Positions 1 through 12,358 of a stretch of 64,000 nt of DNA are shown piece after piece. The stretch's first letter is position 1, and the number at the start of each line of letters is the position of its first letter. The notes beneath the pieces are model-generated. The model saw only the letters and a program-made list of their open reading frames with translations. It was not told the DNA's origin and ran no database searches. The DNA comes from Ipomoea triloba (taxonomy: Eukaryota > Streptophyta > Magnoliopsida > Solanales > Convolvulaceae), in assembly GCF_003576645.1 (NCBI RefSeq), contig NC_044919.1:35206171-35270170 (forward strand). Reading direction: 5' to 3'. Position numbers and translations under genes: made by a program.

Positions 1-46
1 GTAAAATAGCAAGGAGGCGATAAAGAAAATCCTGAAGCACGTTTAC

Positions 47-1523
47 CTCATATCGATCCATTGTCACATACATACGGCCTCCACCTGATGCAACCTGGGC
101 GTCGATACCATTTTCACGTAATTTTGCAAGATCATTCTCGAGAGTCTCCATAAATCCTACACTTGAACCATCCAGGACATCACGCCCATCAGTTAGGGCA
201 TGAACACGAATCCTTTTGGCACCACGCTCAGCCGCACCTTTCAGCAACAACTGCAGTGAAAATAGTAATACGGAGCACAATTTATTTTTCTCACATTCAA
301 AAATCAACAAACAGGGAAGGAGCAAAATAATAAACACTTTCAATTCACAGGGAATATCAAAGAGAAGGAAGGTGGCAATTAGAAAGACGCAAAATCAGTT
401 CCATGTAAAACAAGAACACAGTACGGAGTACTATTTAACATACCTGTAACTGGTCAAGTCTGGAGTGTACTCCTCCATCACTCAATAGCCCAATTAGGTG
501 CAAAGTTCCGGTTTCAAAACTTTCTTTTATGTATTTGAAGCCATCTCCTTCGTAGATTTTACCCGAAGCAAGGGCCAAGTCAACAAGCTTTGCACTACAA
601 AAGAATATACAAAGCAAAGTAAATTAGATGGACAACAGATATAAAAATAAAAATTAAAAATTAAAAAAAATAAAAATAAAAATAAAACAGTGCACTTTAG
701 ACAACAATCCCAGGCTACATCCTAGATCAAGTATGAATAGAGATAACAACAACAAAGAAATACTTCTAGTACAACAAACTCAATCAACCCAAGTTATACA
801 AAGCAACTTGATTGGATAAAGAGTAATTGCACAAGAAAGGTTTATAACAAATACAATACATAATAACATAACTCTATCTAGAAACTAGGAAAATATAAAA
901 TCTCATTGAGGAATATTAAACAAGAAGTCAACACATCACAGCACTCATATTACAACTCCCCAACAGCACTAAACAAATTCAACTGACATAAAAATATTGG
1001 AAAAGAGTCAAGTGAAGGATAATAAATGTTCATACCCCTGGGCAAAGATCCTTCCAGCACCAAGGGCATTGTGGCCAACCTCACTGTTGCCCATGTCATC
1101 TTCTGTGGGAAGCCCCACTGCAGTACCGTGAGCCTTCACCAACCTCCATGTATCCGGATTGCCCTTCAACACAAAAATAAAAATAAAAAAATTAAAAATA
1201 TATATATACTTTTTAAGTAGGTACAGACGTACAGTAAATATGTATGTATTGGCATCTAAGGTCCTAGCAAGCACAAGATTAGAATAAATGAACAAAAATC
1301 CGTAAATCAGATCACATAAAACGAGAATTAACAAAACAAAAAGAGGAAAATAAAGAAAAACCTGTTTGAGAGAATCCATGGTGGGGGTTTCAGCAACGTG
1401 GATAGCGTTGTACTCATTAGGCTTAGCCTCACCCCATCCATCCAAAACAATCAGCGCTATGGTCTTCCCTTTGGGAAGCTTGGGGTGGTCGTTCAATTTC
1501 CATGAATTTCCAGAACTACCCAT
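47..1523 (-). CDS. iPGAM: 2,3-bisphosphoglycerate-independent phosphoglycerate mutase, N-terminal part
   Basis: Glycolytic enzyme interconverting 3- and 2-phosphoglycerate in the cytosol with two Mn/Mg ions and a phosphoserine intermediate. Four exons are visible on the minus strand: 1362-1523, 1036-1163, 444-594 and 47-250, giving the first 215 residues of about 560 typical for plants. The metal-binding motif LIVLDGWG is at residues 24-31 (Asp28). [14 protein letters not shown] follows from residue 79, with catalytic Ser81. LLSDGGVHS and HALTDGRDV are the next conserved blocks. The last visible codons read MDRYE, where a GTAAAC donor starts an intron (1-46), so the rest lies left of the window. 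The start codon precedes the usual plant N-terminus MGSSG. A 5' UTR intron is likely at about 1562-1673. Family assignment is firm; the C-terminal half cannot be judged. Confidence 0.96.
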
Positions 1524-1739
1524 CTCTTGGATCTTCTTCTTTTTCTCTTAGATCTAATCTGTTCAACACAAAAAAGAAACCCCAGAAAGCAAATAACTTC
1601 AGACCAGATGCAAAAGCTTCACACAGATACATACAATAATATAATAAACAGAGAGTTGGGTAGGGAAAAAAACCTGGGGAATGAGAGCTGCAAGTATGGA
1701 GAAACCAGCGGACGAGGAAAAAGGGAGTCTTTATAGGAG

Positions 1740-2712
1740 GGCTATGCTGGGGCCTCGGAGAAAGCGAGGAAACTAGAAAGTGGAAGAGAAACAGAGGGCG
1801 CGTGACCTATCGCGATGGGGGAAAGAAAAATAAAAATGCAAAATCTAGTGAAATAGAGGTTCTCTTTGTTTGATGATTAATACATGGTTTTAGAACGAAT
1901 ATTGGGGAATCCAAGCAATTATATGCTTTAATAGTTTTAATAACTCAAAGGTGAAAAATAAAGAGGAATAACAAAATTGAAAATAATTTGTAAATAAACA
2001 AAGAAATCATATATAAAGAGTGCACCGACTAAATTTAGGCCACTTTCATTGAAAATCATGAAAGTTGAATTTGAAACATTTTAGTTTGTTCGATTCAACT
2101 TTTAGATTATAAAATTGTGTACATGGTAGCATTATGATTTATGCTAATAATATAAAGAGTTGTGACCTTTATTTTTTGTTAATTAACATTTGTGAATGGT
2201 TGAGCAATGCGCATGACACGCCAACATCTCGTTGAGTTGCGCATTTCGTGACTCCCATATGTAGGCGTGACGCCTGCAGCCATGCCTGCACACTGCTTCT
2301 ACTGCATATATATTTCAATGCTTTGCTGAACAATGAAAATAAAACTATAACTCAATAAAAATAACTCAAGTGTCAAGTAATTATAAAACTATAACTCAAT
2401 GAGATAGCTTAAGTTACAAGTGAACTCGCCTTCAAAGTCTTGTTGAACTAAGTTTCCGATTGGTTAATTATGTAAATATGTTCTTGCAGGCTCTGTTGTG
2501 CGGTGGTTAATTATACTCTCCTGGTCATGAGATTCTCACGTGCTTTAAAAAATGACTATGCAACATTAAACGCACTTCTTGTTTATAACATGTCTCACCT
2601 AGTCGTTATATAGCAGAATAAACCAACCAAATGTTGTTTGTAAACAAAATGAATCGTTATCAATTACTCCGCTTAACATTTACAATTCAAGCATGGATTC
2701 GATAAGGTTTAA
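1740..2712. other. Intergenic gap, no gene seen
   Basis: AT-rich DNA between the iPGAM promoter side and the 3' end of the CPL4 gene. It should hold the iPGAM promoter (just above 1740) and the CPL4 3' UTR (below 2713). I see no open frame with protein-like composition and no clear repeat boundary. A GC-richer patch at 2200-2300 has no recognised feature. Confidence 0.6.
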
Positions 2713-5700
2713 CTATTTGCTGTTTGTTGTGCTAACTGGGAAATTCTCCTCGGGTTGCTTCTTCCATAGGTAGTTGGAAGCTTCAATCCATTTGGGATGG
2801 ACTACAAATTTATTCTGCTTCAGTGCCCAGCGTGACTTTTCAGTCCCGGCATCCAGTGAGACCACATGTGTGACAAACTCGTCGACTTCGGTGGAGCATG
2901 TGGCTCCTAGTTGCTCAGCCATTCTCCAAAGCTGATGATTTTCTGCCTTGAATTTAGTTGGGAAAACCCGGCTGAAAACGATTTTGCAACCTTCCAATAC
3001 TTCTTTCCGGACTCCTTTTAGCACCTGTCATGACAACCGGAGAAAGGCTGGGTAAGAAACTTTTTAGTCTTTACAAGGAAAAACCAATGTTTTAGATGGT
3101 GCTAAGCGCGGGCACCTAGAGCGCCGCCTAGGTGGCGAGTAAAAATAATAAGAAAAATGGAAAAGGGTCAAATAAGTCATCAAACTTTATCCAAAAGTAC
3201 AATTAAGCCCTCCAACATTAAAAATAAAAAAAATAAAATAAAATAAAATTAAAATTAAAATTAAAAAAAATAAAATAAAATAAAAGCGCTCAAACTTGTC
3301 AAAATAGATCAAATAAGCCATGTTTACCAATAACCAATAGGTTAATTCACCACTGTTGAACACCCCTAATCACTTTTTAAAAAAAAATTCCGACCATCAC
3401 CTTCGCCGGAAAGGCAACCAGACGGTCGTCTTCTCCAATGCAGAAGACGACCAAACCCGTCGTCTTCTCTAATGGAGAACACAACCGGAGAAAACGACTT
3501 AATGACAGCGGTAGCTTGGCGTTTAACGGCCACCAAAATGATGGATGGAAACTTAATGATCGGTTGTTCCAGGTGAACAATCGGTCATTTGGGTTTAAAT
3601 GTATCAAAATGATAATTTCAAGTGTTTAATTGAACTTTTTTCATGTTTGAGGGTTTAATTGCACTTTTGGATGAAGTTTGTGAGCTTATTTGAACCTTTT
3701 ACCTAAGAAAAAGTGAAAACCACAACAATGTACACATTGCACACCAAAAAAAAAAAAAAAAAAACACTCAGCCGAGTTAGCCGACTAATCAGCCGGCTGA
3801 CTAATGGAATGTTGGCCTAGGGGCAACTAGGCGGCCGCTTAGGCCGATTTTACAATAGTGGAAAAAACTCTAAGGGAATGTTTGGTTCAAGGGATATTTG
3901 AGGTACTATAACATTCAAGGAATCTCATATAACCTAAAGAATGTGATTCCCATAAAAACTACAGAAAATGAACTAAAAACAAAAATTGGAAATCACACAT
4001 TCACTTGAACCAAACAAAGGGAATCTGATATTACCATATTCACATTTCTAAGGTTATATGAGATAACTTGAACTAAACACCCCCTAAGAAAAAACTGTTA
4101 AGAAATACTTAGGCAATTTGTCTAGTCTATACTGAAACATTTTTCAAAAGGTCTTAAGTTCAATTCCCCCAACCCCACATTAGATGCACCAATAAAAAGA
4201 CCGTGTTGAGCATATATATATATATATAAATGTGCAGTCTAACTATTACACTAGGCTTCTAGTTAAGATGGAACACATTATTCAATTTGGTATCAAAGCC
4301 AACCTCATGCCAAAGGCCATGAGTTTGACCGTGTCACAGACAAAAAGAGACTAAAGTTCACGTGTTGCTTGGAGCTCGTCAGCTGAGACGGTAAAATATT
4401 TTGTGACATGAATCACAAAAGGCTAGAGCCAACTATAATTCATAAGTAAAAAAAAATTGCACCACCAGAGACTTCTTACCTCTCTCACATCACGGTCTAG
4501 CATATTGTCTTTGCGTTTCTGAAAAAGAGGTTCAGACCAGTTTAATTAAGTGTAAACCTTACGTAAAAAAATTAAAATTAAATACAGAAACAAAAGGCAT
4601 TATATATATAGGATACCTGGTCAAAGAAAATACCATGGATCCGTTTAAGAACTGCAAGAACAGTGGCAAGTGCTCCACTATCTTCACTTTCATCAGCCTT
4701 ACTTTGTGAAAGTGACTTAGAATCAAAGCCAAATTGCTTACAACTTGAAGCAAAAAAATGATACCTCTCCATAAGTATTAGATTCTCCTTGTGCTTTCCC
4801 CATACCTACAACAAAAAAGAGAAATTGTTCATTATTCTCATTTTGGCTTAACAAAACACTAAATTATGGAATGATGCTATTTGTACATACAATTTAATAC
4901 ACAACTATAACAGGTTGACTTGGCAAAGTCAAGTGTCAAAAGTATTCATAGAAAGTATTGCCTTGCATGCCATTGTTATGCTATCATTGGCCTATTACAT
5001 GCCTCACATCTATCACTAGAGAAAGTGGTGCCCTGTGCACAATGGCTCACATCTCCCTTTAATTATTAATTAAGCTGTGGATATAATAGTTTGTATTATA
5101 TTGTGTACTTGTAAAGGATGAATGAGAAGGAGGATATATGAAGAAGTTTTGATTTATAAACAGATTATGAAAAGCAAATTTGGTGCAATGAAGAGAAGTT
5201 TCAGATGTAAGACATTAGTCTACATGACTTTGCCAAGTCAGCTCATGTATAATTGTGCAAGCAAATAGCAGATTTCTAAGTTATGTAAGTAACACCACAC
5301 ACAAGATTGTAAAAGCTCATATACACCCAAGTAAAGAGATTTTGTTGCAAGTTTCATATCCAATGGTAATAATTTTAGCCTATGACACAACATTACAAGA
5401 TAAGGCTTAATTATGGGGATAAATTACCACTTCAGTATCATCAAGGATCAGGACAGCACTTTCTTGCCCTAAAACAATATCAAGGCCCTTTTGATGTCTC
5501 TGAGTTGAATCTCCCTGTGCAATCACTCTAGAATGGAAGTATACATCTCCAGGGTCAAGTAATTTTGCCATTTCTAGTGCATAAGGACGCTCACCCATTG
5601 TATAGATATACATCTCAAACAAGTCACTTGCTTCTTTCAGAAAGTCGTGCACAAAGGGCCTCAACTTCGTCATCATGTAGATCCTGTCTAACCTAAAAAG

Positions 5701-7854
5701 GCTGCTTTTCAAAGCATCTGTTCAATGCAAGTTGACAATTAGTTGATAAATTCATCAATCTGGAATTATACATTTATACTAAACTGTACCTTTGATTAAA
5801 AGACAAATATCTCCAAGTCTACAAAGGGTTGGGATGTGGGGGGAGATGCAGAGAATAGAGATAGAGAGAAAGAAAAGATATAAAATCATCAATTACTTGA
5901 TTGGCCTACAGGGATATTTGGTTTATGGGATTAGAGGGGATTGGACAAATAATCCCTCCTCCCCACAATCCCATGTTCGGTTTATTTTATGCTTGGGATT
6001 ATGTTAAAGAGTGGGAGGGGAGTCTTGGATATATGCTTTTGAAGAAGTTTAGTGAAGGGTTCAATAATTCCCTCACTGAGCACCTTGAACAAAGCAAGCC
6101 CTAAGAAAAGTAGAGAACTATGGAAAGTACAGTAGCCATCCTTCAACCGATTACTTGTGTAAGAAAATGGATGGGGCATGCATTTGCTGAACATGGTTTA
6201 TTTTAACTTTTTACCATACTTTTCATCTTTTAAAAGTATATAAGATCCCATGTTGAGGATAAAATCAACCTTATCAAAGTGATATGGGTAAAGATATGAA
6301 GAAATAACTATATAAACACATAAAGGCAATAGATTACAAGAGGAGCACAAAAACTGAAAAAGAGGCCACACCAGGAAGAGCATTGTTTAGGTATTCTTCT
6401 TCAGCTGAAATATCTGAGAGCCTAGTTGAATTTAGTAATGTGTGATCTAAATCAAGAACCAAATACAGTTTTTTATGCTGTAGCAGATTCTTCAAGTCTT
6501 TTTCACGTAGTCTAGCAACCTCATCATGAGCAAGCCTTAAATTCTGCAAAGAATAGTTAAATATGAAAATCAGCTTCAAAAGCATGTGCTGGATTTGCTG
6601 AAGTGCATGTATTTGGCTTACCACATCAGCCTGGATACCCTAAAATATATGTTTTTGAAAATTTTATAGATTCCTAGTTTTGCTCTCCTTACACATGATA
6701 TCCATATCATAGTTAGCATGGAAGTTGATTACTTCATCAAAGATCTTTACAGCAGATTTACAATAATATAAACTCTCCATGTTTATATGAAAAAAAAAAA
6801 AAGGTCTACCAAGAGAAAGAAAGAAACAAATTGCGGAAGACATCAGTTTGATCAGAATGGAGATACCAAACTATCCAACAAATACCTTATGGATGTACCC
6901 GAATGAAACACCAGATTCATTGTCCACTAACTGCCCACATCGTATACACATTCCACCCATAACACCAGGATGTGTACACATATCCGTCTTAACTGAAACA
7001 CCTGCAATAATTTAAATATTATGCAAAACAATGTCATCCACCAAACATACACATAGTTAATGACTTGATGTTAACAGGAATATATAACACTTTGTTATTC
7101 CCAACTAAATACGAGTAGAATACTATGTATCAAAAGGATACCAGAAAAGTCGCACACCAAAAAAATATATTTTAATCTCTTTGAAAGTTTCATGGTGCTA
7201 AGACCTAATTTGATTCATAGAAGAGGGAAGCATGCCCACGTGAAGTCTCTGCATGTTCTCTGTGAGATGTTGAACTCTCTGGATTCCCTGTGTCTTCATA
7301 GGTTCCCACCTTGAGCCTTTTTATCCTACAGTAACACAAATATTGAAGAAACAAGGAGATATCATTACAAGTAGCAGAATCATTGTAACCGAAAATATCA
7401 ACACAAATAATCTTGAACCAACTCCCCCAAAGTCCTTAAAGTTCTGAAGCACTAACTAAAAAACAAAAAACTGCACACAGGCCTGAGACAATAGGATTAG
7501 GTCTTACTGAGGGATTGCATAAGAAAAGTTCTATTAACAGCACTACATCATTTGCAATCACATCCAAAAAAATGTCACTAATTTGAGATAAGATGTGAAA
7601 AGACTATTTATTCAAAATTCAGTTGCACTGCATCAAATACTTATGTCATTCCTTGTAATGCCCCAAAGAGCAAGAATATATTGTGCTATTCAATAAGTTT
7701 GGCTATTCTTTCAACAAACAAGTGAAAATGTGAAATTAGTAACAATTCCATAGAAAGAGCATTAGTCCTAAGGATGTGAGTAATAGCAGTGATAAATAGG
7801 ACAAAAAATTGGCTAGCAGAATGTCAGTAAATATGAATCTACTAAAATTTCTAT

Positions 7855-7897
<43 letters not shown>

Positions 7898-8647
7898 AGA
7901 ACCCAAACTTAATAAACCTATCTGGTACACATGACATTCCCCTGGAAAGGTTTCTCAAGACACTATATCAGTATGTCTGAAGCATTCTTTTAAGTAATTC
8001 GTGCCTAGAGGCAATTGATATATTTCCGTCTAGTCCATCCCCAAAACATTACTGTCATTAGCTAATTATTAAAATTTACAATCCCTAACAAAATTTTATC
8101 TTAAATATCACTGTCTCATATTCTCTATGTATTTGATGTGACATCTTTTATTCACTTTTTGAGGAATAAACTAAGCAAATCCGAGGGTTGTAGTCATGGA
8201 CCTAGCCCAACTGTACACGTTTTACACAGCGAAATACATTTAAACCTTTCTTCTTACACACATTTCAATTTGCTCCTCCCAATCTAACAATTCATTTAAG
8301 AATAACTCAGACAAAATCCCAATCTAGTATAAGACTCAATTTGGTTTCTCACATTTAGACACATGTTTATGAACACAAATTTTTTTAAATCCAAAATCAG
8401 TAGAAGAGCAAAATATTTTCCATTACCTAGAAGAATCTGAGTTGTCTTTACTGCCACCATCTTCTTCTCCCTGATCTTCATTTTCTTCTTCATCTTGTTC
8501 TTCTTCATCATCCTTCCAGTCTTCCTCTTCCACTTCTGCTTCCAGCTCAGATGATGTGCCAGAAGCAGTTTCCAACTCTTCATCTAAGAAGGCAGCAAAG
8601 TCATCGCTGCTGGACGAGTGCGCAGGGGAATCGGCCGCGAGACTCAT
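2713..8647 (-). CDS. CPL4: RNA polymerase II CTD phosphatase, CPL4-like (FCP1 and BRCT domains)
   Basis: Nuclear phosphatase acting on the C-terminal repeat of RNA polymerase II. Eight exons: 8427-8647, 7240-7325, 6886-7001, 6372-6543, 5428-5717, 4617-4805, 4480-4518, 2713-3024, joining in frame to 474 residues (Arabidopsis CPL4 is slightly shorter). The N-terminus, starting MSLAADSPAHSSSSDD, is very acidic with runs of Glu/Asp. A Cys-rich patch (about residues 111-124) follows. The catalytic FCP1 signature DLDHT is at 172-176, with the second acidic pair in LILDDTEV near 290. The last exon encodes a BRCT domain (HPKWIEAS is its Trp motif), normally used to bind phosphorylated CTD. MSLAAD was chosen over an upstream in-frame Met at 8680 because it matches the family start. 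A 5' UTR intron probably ends just above it (donor near 9101). The weakest junction is the exon 2 donor (C|GTGGGC). The 3025-4479 intron is packed with transposons. Confidence 0.93.
3085..3860. mobile_element. hAT-like nonautonomous element, interrupted by a Mutator-type MITE
   Basis: The outer ends, CAATGTTTTAGATGG and (reverse complement of the right end) CACTATTGTAAAATCGG, are related imperfect inverted repeats. They are flanked by near-identical 8-mers, GGAAAAAC at 3077-3084 and GAAAAAAC at 3861-3868, as expected of hAT insertions. The interior carries GC-rich motifs of the GCGCCGCCTAGG / CTAGGCGGCCGC kind. The element is split by the insertion at 3158-3703. It lies in the last intron of CPL4. 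No transposase is encoded. Confidence 0.55.
3158..3703. mobile_element. Mutator-type foldback MITE, copy 1 (546 bp)
   Basis: The left arm (GGAAAAGGGTCAAATAAG and about 35 bases more) is inverted at the right end, giving a terminal inverted repeat of roughly 50 bp. The flanks are an exact 9-bp duplication TAAGAAAAA (3149-3157 and 3704-3712), the size made by Mutator-like transposases. The interior (about 3410-3490) has repeats of the form GTCGTCTTCTCCAATG and their inversions, shared with the copies at 9552 and 35824. It is nonautonomous and nested in the hAT-like element at 3085-3860. Confidence 0.85.
3874..4084. mobile_element. Tourist-like (PIF/Harbinger) MITE
   Basis: A 211-bp foldback unit with ends GGGAATGTTTGGTTCAAG and, inverted, GGGGGTGTTTAGTTCAAG. 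The internal pair CTCATATAACCTTA/AAGGTTATATGAG extends the stem. It is flanked on both sides by TAA (3871-3873 and 4085-4087), the TWA-type 3-bp target duplication of PIF/Harbinger elements. It is in the last CPL4 intron, 10 bp from the preceding hAT-like element. Confidence 0.75.
4288..4299 (+). other. Possible degenerate LTR-retrotransposon primer-binding site
   Basis: TGGTATCAAAGC differs by one base from TGGTATCAGAGC, the initiator-tRNA-Met primer site common in plant LTR retrotransposons. No second LTR, polypurine tract or coding remnant was found nearby, so this is at most a very old fragment inside the CPL4 intron. Confidence 0.25.
7860..7896. repeat. Poly(A) tract of about 37 bp
   Basis: Uninterrupted run of A within the CPL4 intron between exons 1 and 2 (7326-8426). 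It could be a retroposon tail, but I found no recognisable body upstream. Its length in the assembly should be treated as uncertain. Confidence 0.8.
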
Positions 8648-9551
8648 CTGGCAAAACACCTCACACATATAACACATCACGTGAGAACCTCACACTATAA
8701 AAGGCAGTTAATGCAACTAGTACACAGACGAACTCCATAACAAACTCCAACAATTCCTCATGAAAAAAAAAACTAAAAAAAAAAACAAACAAACAAACTC
8801 CAACAAATCCAAATACAAAACACATCAAAGGCTCATACGCGCTTACAAATGAGCAGATGATCCCGGACTAAAACATATACGCATTAAAACTATGATAGCG
8901 AAGCAATTGTCACCTTCACGGAATCACGAGGTTTTAGGAATTTCACTTCCTTTTAACAATTACAGTCCATTTTTGTGCATGCGATATTATAACAACGTCG
9001 AATTCCAATGCGAGCATAAATCAGTACACGGATGAGGATTAAATTGATGCGATATACATGCATACGCAGTGTCCGAGAGCTTGAATTTTGCAGTTCTTAC
9101 CTGAGCAGAAGAAATCCAATTGCTCCGATTTATGCGTATAGAATCAAATGCGAAGTTGTTGCTTGAGAAATGTCGGAAGAGAGCGCCTATTTACAGCCTA
9201 TAGGGTTTGTGGGTCGCCGTATAAACTTCCTAAATTCGATTGGTTTCATCTGGGTTATATTGTGGGCCGGGTATGAGAAGCAGGCTCAGCCCAATAACTA
9301 GCAATTATACATTAGTTTAATAGTACTAAACATGAGCCTGTGGCCCAGAAAGTTAAAGGTAAGTGGTAACAATTTTAAGGCTCACTCTCACCTCATATCT
9401 TTCATATACTACTATGTGAGTATGTGCTAAGTGGAAAATTAAGGCCCAAATAGTTAAAAGGCAATACTCTATCTATCTAATTTTATTTTTTAGGTGTATG
9501 ATTTGATTAACGAGGTTTGGTTTCAATTATTTACATATTAATTTTTAAAAT

Positions 9552-10099
9552 AGAAAATGGTTAAATAGGTCTCTGAATATTACTCAAAAAGTTAATTAGG
9601 CCTTTAAACTTTTAAAAGCTGAAATTAAGCCCTTAAACATGTTATTTTAGAGCAATTAAGCCCAAAAATCGGTGGATGACTTGTAAATACAGGTCACTAA
9701 AATTTTGGCGAACCTCTAGCAAGATTCTTACGATATTTCAGCAAAAAAACACCGGTAAAACAGCCGTCGGTGTCGATTGGTTGCCTTCTCCTTTGCTAGA
9801 GAAGGCGACCAGATCTAGTCGCATTCTCTCGCGAAAGGATAAGGCAACCAAACTAGTAGTCTCTCTTTCGTCGAATAAGGCAACCAATTGACCCCGACTA
9901 CCGCTTCGGTGGTGTTTTTTGGTGAAATATTGTCGGAATCTCGTCGAAATCTTAGTGACATGTAATGACAGGTCACCAACCACTTTTGGGCTTAATTGCT
10001 CTAAAATAATATGTTTAAGGATTTAATTGCAACTTTTAAAAGTTTAAAGGTCTAATTGATTGTTTGAGTAGTTCATGGGCATAATTGACCATTTTCCCA
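9552..10099. mobile_element. Mutator-type foldback MITE, copy 2 (548 bp)
   Basis: The left arm from AGAAAATGGTTAAATAGG pairs with the right arm ending GACCATTTTCCC over about 110 bp. It is flanked by an exact 9-bp duplication TTTTAAAAT (9543-9551 and 10100-10108). The interior repeats the TTGCCTTCTCC / AGAAGGCGACC motif of copies 1 and 3, and its length (548 bp) almost equals copy 1 (546 bp). No transposase; open frames inside it are by-products of the foldback. Confidence 0.85.
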
Positions 10100-11703
10100 T
10101 TTTAAAATATTTAAGTATTAGTACATAAATTTGATATATTTAGCAACTACATTAAAACTAACATTAAACGAATCAAAAAAATAAATTTATAAATTATAAA
10201 AAATGTATATAAATAAAAAGTTTGTTTGACTGATAAATAATAAGTATGACGGATAAATTGAGATATATGAAGTAATTTAAAACAATACTTCTCTCAAAAT
10301 AAATTGTTTAAAAACTAAATAGACTAATATATATTTATTGTTGGAAAATTTATTAAAATTTGACATTTTACATTGTCATTTTGAGGTATTAATTTGAGTG
10401 ATGTCCACTTTAGATTTTGGTCGAGTCAAAATGCGTTTAGATTATGTCAGCTTAGATGATGAACTTCATGAATTTGATATGTTATATGGTCAAAATAAAC
10501 AAACGAATGATAATTGATTCCAAAAATGTACTCATTAAAATTGAAAAAAATACAAATTGAAAAAACTTTTAATTAATCATTGTTTTATATGGGAAAAACT
10601 TGTGAGTTTGAACTAATATAAATACTATTCAGTGTGAGAAGGCTTTTAATTAGTAATTGTTACACATTAGAAAAAACATGTAAGTTTTAATTAATATAAT
10701 TTACTCATCATTACACACCTTGAAGTAATAAATGCACATTCTCTTTGTCGCTCAAAATATACTTGATAGGGAATATTCCCGGCATGAGTACACGTACCGT
10801 ATACTTGTTTGGTATTAGGTTGGGTTACCAAGAGGAATCGCTCCCGATCTTAACCTACCTAAAGACTAACCAACCTGACACTTCTTATTCAATATTAGAC
10901 TTCGTTCCGTCATAGGGTTGACCCCGACCTTCTTAGGTCGTGAAGTTCATTCCGAGCTAGGCTACTTAAGGATTGACACTCAAATTTCAAACTTTAATTT
11001 CTACCAATTACACCACTTAGTGGTTACTCAGAAATATTGCAATACGTGGGCATCGTAGCGCTGCTCTCAAGCTAGCCGCTTGCATGTGCGAGACGTGTCA
11101 AGCATGTCGAGAGCATGGCATGTGTCTTCTTCATCCCCTATAAATATCACATTTAATGCGAGGGGCGGACTTTGTACATCTTTACTTATCACACACCTTA
11201 GCTAGCTTGGAACTTTATGACCTCACATTGTTTACCGAACTTAAGATTTAAACCAATAAACAGATTATAAAAGGACCTGAATACAATTACATCTTTCAAT
11301 TTGTACGCATTTGAGGATTTTGATGCGTATTTACACTATCAATAGTTCAATACTAATGTATCTGGAATCTATAAACTAATACTCCGTAGTCCGTATTCAC
11401 ATGGGCATGAGAATTATGGCAGCTGTAAAGCACCGACGGAATCGGCTCCCAAGAGTGTATTTTTAGCTACCGGGACCACAAGCACATGCCCCCTCAGTAC
11501 TTCACGAGATACGTGTCATCATCACCAGCACTCTCCGTACTTCAACACACCGGCAAGGCGTCAACAAGCCATTATGGACGGTTTAGGAACCTGTAACCGC
11601 AAATGATTTGCATTTTTTAGTTTATAATTTAATTATTTTGCTTAAAAGACAATTTCTACTACATAAATTTTCAAAATTTTTAAAATTCACATATATGCAT
11701 TTC

Positions 11704-11840
11704 GTCAGACTAATTTTTTTATAATACTATTGAATCTGTTACAATATAGTATATGTTCATAACTACTTACTCAACCTACTGAAACACAAAGAGTTAGCAT
11801 CGCCTTCATTGAAACTCGAACCCATCCCTTTCCTTCAGAC
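11704..11840 (-). repeat. SINE-like repeat, copy 1
   Basis: Reads on the minus strand as a promoter-B-like GGTTCGAGTTTC, then the shared core CTCTTTGTGTTTCAGTAGG, AGTAGTTATGAACATA, and an A-rich end at the plus-strand T run near 11714. The same core recurs at 13545, 21030 and 30905. Classification as a tRNA-derived SINE rests on the box-B-like motif and the A tail. Confidence 0.5.
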
Positions 11841-12358
11841 TAATTCTTAAATCATATGAAACTATCTTAATAAATTTGTAGCTGTCTTAAAATATAATAT
11901 TCTTATTTCTATTTTTAATTTTTTAACATAATTAAAGCATGTGGTTTGTCTCAACTAAAATGTTAAGCTGACAGTTGAATAATAATATATCCTTAAAATA
12001 TGCTTTATTTTGAGGTTAAAACAAGGATGAGTACAAGTCGCAGGTGTTAGGACCACAATGGGCATTTGGCAAACACATGAAACATGATACCCGGGCTGCC
12101 AACTAACCCAAGACTGAGAAAGACAGTTGCGGATAAAAGCAGTACTGTCATTTTGGTAATTGTGAAGAGGCGGCAGGGCAATAAACCGATAACATGTGCA
12201 CTGTATTCACTCCCAACACTGACACAAACTAAGTTGCCTTTATTCCTCTCTTCTCCTCACACCAAATCTAATCTTTTACAACTCTTCCACTATTCTCTCT
12301 CTTTCTCTGTATCTCTGCGATTTCACAGACTCCCTGAATCTCTTCTCGTTGTCGTACG

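Larger units (their letters stand above)
9185..12240. other. Intergenic region with transposon remnants
   Basis: No gene recognised. It holds a Mutator-type MITE (9552-10099) and a SINE-like repeat (about 11704-11840). A GC-richer block at about 10740-11340 carries a TATA-like CCCCTATAAATATCAC near 11140 and resembles a decayed LTR, but has no provable ends. The left edge holds the CPL4 promoter and the right edge the phytocyanin promoter. Confidence 0.5.

Noticed and set aside
3377..3629. Open frames on both strands in the CPL4 intron
   Set aside because: They fall within the MITE at 3158-3703 and mirror each other because of its interior repeats.
5905..6105. Possible MITE in a CPL4 intron (GGGATATTTGGTTT start)
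   Set aside because: The right end (CAAGCAAGCCCTAAG) pairs poorly and no target duplication is clear; not listed as an element.
9676..9983. Overlapping open frames on both strands
   Set aside because: They lie inside the Mutator-type MITE at 9552-10099 and come from its internal inverted motif; no domain or splice context.
10740..11340. Possible solo LTR with a TATA-like box
   Set aside because: I could not find TG...CA ends, a target duplication, or a second copy, so it is mentioned only as part of the intergenic region.
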